A stretch of 11,211 nucleotides of DNA, taken from Phoronis ovalis (taxonomy: Eukaryota > Phoronida > Phoronidae). Of the stretch, positions 9,401 to 11,211 are shown one piece after another. The stretch's first letter is position 1. The number at the start of each line of letters is the position of its first letter. The position numbers were made by a program, and so were the translations under genes. Under the pieces are notes generated by a model. That model saw only the letters and a list, made by a program, of their open reading frames with translations, had not been told where the DNA came from and did not search any database. The stretch spans positions 17,940 to 29,150 of the forward strand of contig JAOXYB010036062.1 in the NCBI GenBank assembly GCA_028565635.1, written 5' to 3'.

Positions 9401-10743
9401 ATCGTTAGTGATGAATCAAGTTTAATAGTTTGAACAAAGAGGATTGGGTGAAGGAAAACTATTTTTCTTAGTTTACAATATGCAACAAGTTTTAATATGT
9501 CTTACAACTAGACAGGATTTGGCTGCTGTTGTTTTTAAGTTCAGTCCTAAAAAAATGAGTTTGTCATCTATACCTAAATTTAGAGTGACATATCTATACC
9601 TAAATTTAGAGTGACATATGTTGCATTCTAACATATGTAGGAGTCCTTGTTTATGCTTTCATCCCAGGTTTCATTAGCACGACTTTGTAGTTGAATGATG
9701 TCTCCAGCAGGATGTCTTGTTTTGAGAATGTATCAATCATTTTTAATATAAATATTAATTCTTTTAAAAAGATTTTAAATTCCACCAAATATTTAAAGAA
9801 TTTATTTTACTCAAACCAATAAATATTATTACATGTTAAACAAAACACTGAAGCAATAACCAACAAGAAACAAAATATACAAACGGGGCAAGTTTCTACA
9901 TTTGCATTCTAACAGGTTATCTCTTTTGCAGCAAATCTTCAAGAATCTTATGTTGAATCAGTTCCTCAGTGTCCTTATACAAGTTTTAATTCACAAATCG
10001 CACGATCTTCTCCAGGAAGAGATTGGAATTACTATCTACAATATGGCATCAGTAGAGTTTGAGAATTTTTACAGCTCCTTTATTCCGTACTTTCTAATGA
10101 ACTGTGAAGGACTCGACTCAAATCAGAGAAATCTCTTAGCTCAGAACTTCAAAATGGATAATGTAAGTACAGGTTTCGTTGACAACTTGCACCTTTTCAA
10201 AATCCTAAATATCCGTGTGCACCATGTTTGCTATTAGGTTGCATCATCACACGGTCATTATTTAATATATTTATGTTCTTCAGTGAACTCATTATGTAAA
10301 GTAACACATCTGAATAACATAAAACTATCCTCAAGAGTGGAGAGACTCTGTTTTGTAGATCCTTTTCCATCATTTCTTCCAATAGAAACATCCTAAAATA
10401 CCCAAATTGCCAGACATAAATTCTACCAACTTGACATAATTATATGTGGAACAAGCTGTCAAAAGTAGCTACGTCAGATACCAGGATTTGCATATTGGTA
10501 AAATACATGAAGATTGTTTTTATCAATTTTTGAAGATGTTGGGGCTCTTACATAAAAAATTACCATGGATTCCTGCTTTTTGTGAGGAGAATCCTTGACA
10601 GCAATAATCATCATTCTGATGTTTACTATTTTCTGTTTCAGGATCTACCTTCATTCACACAGAATATTCACAGATTTGTGAACGATGTGCGTTACTATCG
10701 ACTGTGTAACAGTAGTTTACCGGCAGGATCGGTGAAATTCTAA
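57..10743 (+). CDS. XPO6: Exportin-6, 17 exons, 5'-truncated by the window
   Basis: Exportin-6 (RanBP20) is a HEAT-repeat, RanGTP-dependent karyopherin that exports profilin-actin from the nucleus and so keeps nuclear actin low. The coding join I read is 57-492, 882-1008, 1364-1582, 1832-1924, 2152-2381, 2639-2731, 3085-3235, 3558-3704, 4310-4496, 4947-5102, 5392-5506, 6419-6478, 6743-6854, 8673-8822, 9100-9198, 9932-10162 and 10642-10743. All introns are GT-AG and all phases match, giving 901 residues plus a split first codon. Recognition rests on collinear similarity to remembered vertebrate exportin-6 along the whole length: FSWIPLS, GVLAMGCINEL, FRYNQSQLDELDDETLDDD, HCSLRDLSSLLQA, LLPWPNL, QTFLNMFT, NNWRYFFKS, HKSHDLLQEEIGI and a C-terminus ending DVRYYRLCN...GSVKF. 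The N-terminal importin-beta-like region lies upstream. No frameshift or in-frame stop was seen, so this is an intact gene. Identification is firm; the exact first border at 57 is less so. Confidence 0.95.
493..881 (+). other. Intron 1 (389 nt)
   Basis: AT-rich phase-2 intron. It includes a less AT-rich stretch at about 774-862 with acceptor- and donor-like edges, discussed as a possible cryptic exon. Inside that stretch is a 7-bp inverted repeat, AGCACGT at 793-799 and ACGTGCT at 812-818. Nothing else is recognisable. Confidence 0.8.
882..1008 (+). CDS. XPO6: XPO6 exon 2 in window
   Basis: Acceptor TTCTGTTTCAG ends at 881 and donor GTAGGC begins at 1009. The first base completes the codon split from exon 1, and the exon ends in phase 0. 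It encodes YVEKFTEFLRLFVSIHLRR and FPVLEFLALLFKYTFKQ, two amphipathic helices typical of a HEAT unit and nearly identical in pattern to vertebrate exportin-6. Window residues 145-187. Confidence 0.95.
1009..1363 (+). other. Intron 2 (355 nt)
   Basis: AT-rich phase-0 intron with no recognisable gene or repeat. It contains an AATAAATAAA run near 1072-1081 that resembles a polyadenylation signal but sits mid-gene. An open frame runs from about 1295 into exon 3, but its part before 1364 is intronic. Confidence 0.8.
1364..1582 (+). CDS. XPO6: XPO6 exon 3 in window
   Basis: Acceptor TATTTTTCAG ends at 1363 and donor GTAAGT begins at 1583. The exon has 73 whole codons (window residues 188-260). It encodes LEGYFTCLDIWTVFLDYLSTK, then the very acidic conserved motif QSQLDELDDETLDDD at the 3' end. 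That acidic loop is a hallmark of the family and one of the strongest identification points. The open frame continues into the intron after 1582, but that part is not conserved. Confidence 0.95.
1832..1924 (+). CDS. XPO6: XPO6 exon 4 in window
   Basis: Acceptor ATCTGTTGTAG ends at 1831 and donor GTAGGT begins at 1925. The exon has 31 whole codons (window residues 261-291) and follows the acidic loop directly. It encodes SETEWQHFLRTSIEVIAHIA and ELLPGEVF, matching the vertebrate helix pair that starts with TEWQ and ends with ELLP. It is too short to stand out as an open frame and was found from the protein pattern and splice borders. Confidence 0.92.
2152..2381 (+). CDS. XPO6: XPO6 exon 5 in window
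   Basis: Acceptor TTTATTTCAG ends at 2151 and donor GTGAGT begins at 2382. The exon ends in phase 2 (window residues 292-367 plus a split codon). It encodes ENLDVYLGLEQYI, RRLNITGENECRRLHCSLRD and LSSLLQALGRMAEHFIGE, among the best conserved stretches of the protein. The arginine/cysteine-rich RRLHCSLRDLSSLLQA block is diagnostic of exportin-6. Confidence 0.95.
2639..2731 (+). CDS. XPO6: XPO6 exon 6 in window
   Basis: Acceptor TATATTTTCAG ends at 2638 and donor GTAAGT begins at 2732. The exon enters and leaves in phase 2. It encodes LVKIACYGTKLKLFELNT and a tail ending SGFVEV, aligned with the vertebrate helix LVKVTLYGS. Window residues about 368-399. It is a short exon recovered from splice borders and phase continuity with exons 5 and 7. 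Confidence 0.92.
2732..3084 (+). other. Intron 6 (353 nt)
   Basis: AT-rich phase-2 intron. I see no gene, RNA or repeat in it. The open frame that starts at 2969 reaches exon 7, but its first part is intronic and shows no conservation. Confidence 0.8.
3085..3235 (+). CDS. XPO6: XPO6 exon 7 in window
   Basis: Acceptor ATTTTCTTTTAG ends at 3084 and the preferred donor GTAAGTC begins at 3236. The exon encodes HAQSLAVVKAYAHWLAQFY, then SRFVSAIMDSTLPLFNKD (window residues 400-449), matching vertebrate HAQSLAALQAYSHWLAQ. It ends in phase 0. Joining to exon 8 gives NKD-VPDK, consistent with the family. An equal donor lies 42 nt downstream at 3278, also in phase 0 with no stop between, so a longer form ending at 3277 is possible. 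Confidence 0.93.
3229..3292 (+). repeat. 42-nt imperfect tandem duplication of a splice donor
   Basis: Positions 3229-3250 and 3271-3292 match at 20 of 22 bases by eye, at an offset of 42. Each copy carries the same context, CAAAGAT followed by GTAAGTC. The copied part includes the last bases of exon 7 and the start of intron 7. Because 42 is a multiple of three and 3236-3277 has no stop, both donors keep the frame. Confidence 0.85.
3236..3557 (+). other. Intron 7 (322 nt)
   Basis: Phase-0 intron. Its start holds the duplicated donor. A segment at 3389-3464 has an acceptor-like start (CACTTTAG) and a donor-like end (GTAAGT) and is considered as a cryptic exon. The rest shows nothing recognisable. 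Confidence 0.8.
3558..3704 (+). CDS. XPO6: XPO6 exon 8 in window
   Basis: Acceptor TTTTTGCAG ends at 3557 and donor GTATGT begins at 3705. The exon has 49 whole codons (window residues 450-498). It encodes VPDKITLSAAHLLLSIMTTV and RPSYLLEMADVQKFYHSVTQ, matching the vertebrate pattern KLLLSACHLLVSLATTVRP. It starts and ends in phase 0. Confidence 0.94.
3705..4309 (+). other. Intron 8 (605 nt)
   Basis: AT-rich phase-0 intron. The stretch at about 3990-4080 is less AT-rich and contains ACCCATACCCCCT. It may be an old repeat fragment, but I cannot assign it to a family. No open frame of note and no RNA gene were recognised. The minus-strand open frame at 4083-4406 spans intron and exon 9 and looks fortuitous. 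Confidence 0.75.
4310..4496 (+). CDS. XPO6: XPO6 exon 9 in window
   Basis: Acceptor ACTGTTTTAG ends at 4309 and donor GTAAGA begins at 4497, phase 1. The exon encodes VQLLVTRSLSHYLLLPWPNL, then NDSEQQWEMRATHH and a variable polar tail (window residues 499-560). The LLLPWPNL...EQQW block matches vertebrate exportin-6 closely. The variable tail corresponds to the poorly conserved linker before the next helix pair. Confidence 0.94.
4497..4946 (+). other. Intron 9 (450 nt)
   Basis: Phase-1 intron. It contains a possible 35-nt cryptic exon at 4601-4635 and a short GAT microsatellite-like run at 4847-4858. Nothing else is recognisable. Confidence 0.8.
4947..5102 (+). CDS. XPO6: XPO6 exon 10 in window
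   Basis: Acceptor TTGATTTCAG ends at 4946 and donor GTACAA begins at 5103. Two bases complete the codon from exon 9, and the exon ends in phase 1. It encodes LHIFTDLVESVAGEVIKSKQ, ICYQSLQELVQTTLELFPVY and IRHP (window residues 562-612). The SKQICYQSLQE block is nearly identical to the vertebrate protein. The donor GTACAA is the weakest in the gene, but the phase match to exon 11 supports it. Confidence 0.93.
5392..5506 (+). CDS. XPO6: XPO6 exon 11 in window
   Basis: Acceptor ATTTCATTTCAG ends at 5391 and donor GTATGA begins at 5507. The exon ends in phase 2. It encodes EIEDVILGFFLALFQSLRVQ, then GAQFTEQTIQTFLNMFT (window residues 613-650). The FTEQ-IQTFLNMFT motif is characteristic of the family. 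Confidence 0.94.
5654..5717 (+). repeat. 19-bp C-rich tandem units in the left end of the element
   Basis: The unit AATAATCGCCCCCTGCTTT starts at 5654 and again at 5673, followed from 5692 by degenerate copies (AATAATTGCCCCCCTCT and AATATCACCCCCTCT). Related C-rich units reappear at 6252-6290 in the right end in the same orientation. Confidence 0.85.
5811..5870 (+). repeat. Perfect 30-bp tandem duplication
   Basis: Positions 5811-5840 and 5841-5870 are identical (starting GATGTGTACTTGG), followed by five more matching bases. The duplication lies inside the intron 11 element. It sits in a 75-codon open frame (5814-6041) with no recognisable domain, probably fortuitous or a decayed transposon fragment. 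Confidence 0.9.
6295..6319. repeat. 25-bp palindrome at the right end of the element
   Basis: AAATAATCGCCC and GGGCGATTATTT form perfect 12-base arms around a single A at 6307, part of the right terminal repeat. It could form a cruciform or hairpin. Confidence 0.85.
6419..6478 (+). CDS. XPO6: XPO6 exon 12 in window (60 nt)
   Basis: Smallest exon in the window. Acceptor TTCTATATTTCAG ends at 6418 and donor GTGAGT begins at 6479; it enters and leaves in phase 2. It encodes DQIAQNILHETTAGLRVVEK (the final K is completed by exon 13), matching the vertebrate pattern EQL-ESILHE...RVVEK. The residue at the junction with exon 11 is Ser, from the split codon AG-T, where I recall Arg in vertebrates. 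It is too short to be visible as an open frame and was identified by homology and phase. Confidence 0.92.
6743..6854 (+). CDS. XPO6: XPO6 exon 13 in window
   Basis: Acceptor ATTATATTTTAG ends at 6742 and donor GTAAGG begins at 6855. One base completes the split lysine codon, and the exon ends in phase 0. It encodes FLKILQLIVQEPGNAFKTFL, then ICMEQIFPIVAE (window residues 672-708), matching vertebrate FLKILQVVVQEPG...CMEQVYPIIAE. The open frame continues into the intron beyond 6854, but that part is not conserved. Confidence 0.95.
7142..7425 (+). repeat. Three imperfect AT-rich tandem units (about 82-106 bp)
   Basis: Units begin with GATTAAAA at 7142, 7238 and 7320. Shared words are AAAATCC(A/T)ATT, GAAATGAAAGTCCT (AAATAAAAGTCCT in unit 2) and GCATTAAAATCCATTG. 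Units 1 and 3 also share AAAACCACA and AAATCACAAAAG. They lie within the intron 13 element and are clearly degenerate. Confidence 0.7.
7423..7623 (-). other. Short basic open frame inside the element, doubtful
   Basis: A 66-residue minus-strand frame from an ATG at 7623 to a TAA at 7423-7425. The product would be strongly basic, with a nuclear-signal-like run SKKRKLSRNR near residues 33-42. I recognise no domain. It may be the decayed tail of a transposon protein or chance. No promoter, splice site or conservation was visible, so it is not annotated as a gene. Confidence 0.2.
7888..8451 (+). repeat. Perfect 282-bp tandem duplication
   Basis: Positions 7888-8169 and 8170-8451 appear identical base for base, and four further bases (ACCC, 8452-8455) repeat the unit start. 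Each unit contains the palindrome GGTACAGTACC (7933-7943 and 8215-8225) and, about 40 bases on, its partner GTACTGTACC (7980-7989 and 8262-8271). No open frame or known repeat family was recognised. Full identity in non-coding DNA suggests a very recent event or an assembly artefact. Confidence 0.93.
8673..8822 (+). CDS. XPO6: XPO6 exon 14 in window
   Basis: Acceptor TTTCTCTGCAG ends at 8672 and donor GTAAGT begins at 8823. The exon has 50 whole codons, phase 0 at both ends (window residues 709-758). It encodes LYSLLHQLLLNNWRYFFKSS, then a variable polar loop (AMSSEEVSHE) and QQFIAIMQ. NNWRYFFKS and QF-AIMQ match the vertebrate protein. Confidence 0.95.
9100..9198 (+). CDS. XPO6: XPO6 exon 15 in window
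   Basis: Acceptor TTTATTTTGTAG ends at 9099 and donor GTACTG begins at 9199. The exon has 33 whole codons in phase 0 (window residues 759-791). It encodes SFGQSFLQPDLTIFRYNLEA and LESLHEKWKLFHK, matching vertebrate FGQSFLQPDI...NL-YLE-LN-K-KLYHK. It is found from homology; the overlapping upstream frame is in a different phase. Confidence 0.94.
9199..9931 (+). other. Intron 15 (733 nt)
   Basis: AT-rich phase-0 intron. Apart from the 26-bp tandem duplication at 9567-9618 I see no gene, RNA or recognisable element. AATAAA at about 9820 is in mid-gene and not read as a true polyadenylation signal. Confidence 0.8.
9567..9618 (+). repeat. Perfect 26-bp tandem duplication
   Basis: Positions 9567-9592 and 9593-9618 are identical (TCTATACCTAAATTTAGAGT then GACATA). 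The copies are head to tail in intron 15, with no target duplication or element ends around them. Each copy holds the short palindrome CTAAATTTAG. Confidence 0.92.
9932..10162 (+). CDS. XPO6: XPO6 exon 16 in window
   Basis: Acceptor TCTCTTTTGCAG ends at 9931 and donor GTAAGT begins at 10163. The exon has 77 whole codons in phase 0 (window residues 792-868). It encodes LNQFLSVLIQVLIHKSHDLL, QEEIGITIYNMASVEFENFY, IPYFLMNCEGLDSNQRN and LLAQNFKMDN. This is the best conserved part of the protein; HKSHDLLQEEIGI-IYNMASV is almost unchanged from vertebrates. Confidence 0.96.
10163..10641 (+). other. Intron 16 (479 nt)
   Basis: AT-rich phase-0 last intron. I see no gene, RNA or repeat in it. The minus-strand open frame across 10197-10391 shows no recognisable protein. 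Confidence 0.8.
10642..10743 (+). CDS. XPO6: XPO6 last coding exon and stop
   Basis: Acceptor TTTTCTGTTTCAG ends at 10641. Thirty-three codons are followed by TAA at 10741-10743 (window residues 869-901). It encodes DLPSFTQNIHRFVNDVRYYR, then LCNSSLPAGSVKF. Vertebrate exportin-6 ends with the same pattern (DLRYYRLCN...PPGTVKL), so this is the true C-terminus, not an early stop. Confidence 0.97.
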   Translation, partial: DLPSFTQNIHRFVNDVRYYRLCNSSLPAGSVKF

Positions 10744-11211
10744 TGCAGGCAAAATCACAATGTGGTACAGTACATCTGTGTAAAGAAACAGCAGAACAGT
10801 GATAGTTCATCCCTTCCTATATGCAAACAATATAGTTTCTTCCACAAGTGTTTTAGATCCAAATGGATGGGTATGAAAATGTAACCTTCTGGAAAGCAAA
10901 TGAAAAACACAAGTCTTGTTGATGCAGTGTAGTGTTTTAGATTTTGTTGTAGTCGCTGCATATCGTGTTACTATTAATAGATTCCCTCCAGGAATCTGGT
11001 GCCATATTAACGGAAAAACGTTGTACCTCGAGCCAAAAAAAATTAATGAAGGTAATGAATTGAACAAACTGGTTGGTAAAATATCAAAAGATTGAATATT
11101 ATATTGTATTTTATGTCACAAAAACAAAGTCGTGTATGCAATTTAAAGGCGCCCGTAGGCACATGTTTATTAATATAAAGAATAGAGTTTAACAATACAA
11201 ATTATAATGAG
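10744..11211 (+). other. XPO6 3' untranslated and downstream sequence
   Basis: No canonical AATAAA was found on the + strand here. Weaker variants are AATATA at 11172-11177, AATAGA at 11181-11186 and AATACA at 11194-11199, so the transcript probably ends near or beyond the window edge. A small hairpin is formed by GATTCC (10980-10985) and GGAATC (10991-10996). No further gene was recognised; minus-strand open frames here look fortuitous. Confidence 0.6.

Noticed and set aside
10755-11067. Minus-strand open frames after the stop codon, as a convergent gene
   Set aside because: Two overlapping frames with no recognisable domain or splice sites, within what is best read as the XPO6 3' untranslated region.

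Overview
This is a eukaryotic (animal) genomic window. It holds one spliced gene on the + strand: the 3' part of exportin-6 (XPO6, known as ellipsoid body open/ebo in Drosophila), the nuclear export receptor for profilin-actin complexes. Seventeen coding exons with GT-AG borders and consistent reading phases run from position 57 to the stop codon TAA at 10741-10743. Joined, they encode 901 residues plus one split codon. Vertebrate exportin-6 is about 1,125 residues, so roughly the first 220 residues (the importin-beta-like N-terminal region) lie upstream of the window. The rest of the window, to 11211, is 3' untranslated or downstream sequence.

The organism cannot be named from this window. 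The protein is close to vertebrate exportin-6, with blocks such as HCSLRDLSSLLQA, DLLQEEIGI and DVRYYRLCN, but it is not vertebrate-like throughout. The introns are short to medium (227-1,818 nt) and AT-rich, and there are many of them. This suggests a slowly evolving invertebrate, perhaps a non-dipteran arthropod; that is inference only.

Layout: exons 1-10 (57-5102) are separated by introns of 227-605 nt that hold no clear genes. Intron 11 (5507-6418) carries a 691-bp non-autonomous DNA-transposon-like element with 23-bp terminal inverted repeats and a TA target duplication. Intron 13 (6855-8672), the longest, carries a second, unrelated 883-bp inverted-repeat element, followed by an apparently perfect 282-bp tandem duplication. 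Intron 15 (9199-9931) has a perfect 26-bp tandem duplication. Intron 7 begins with a 42-nt imperfect duplication that copies the end of exon 7 together with its splice donor and stays in frame.

I found no new multi-gene system, no RNA gene, and no second protein-coding gene that I trust. The points worth a second look are the duplicated in-frame splice donor, the two inverted-repeat element families, the perfect 282-bp duplication, and three possible cryptic exons with plausible splice borders.
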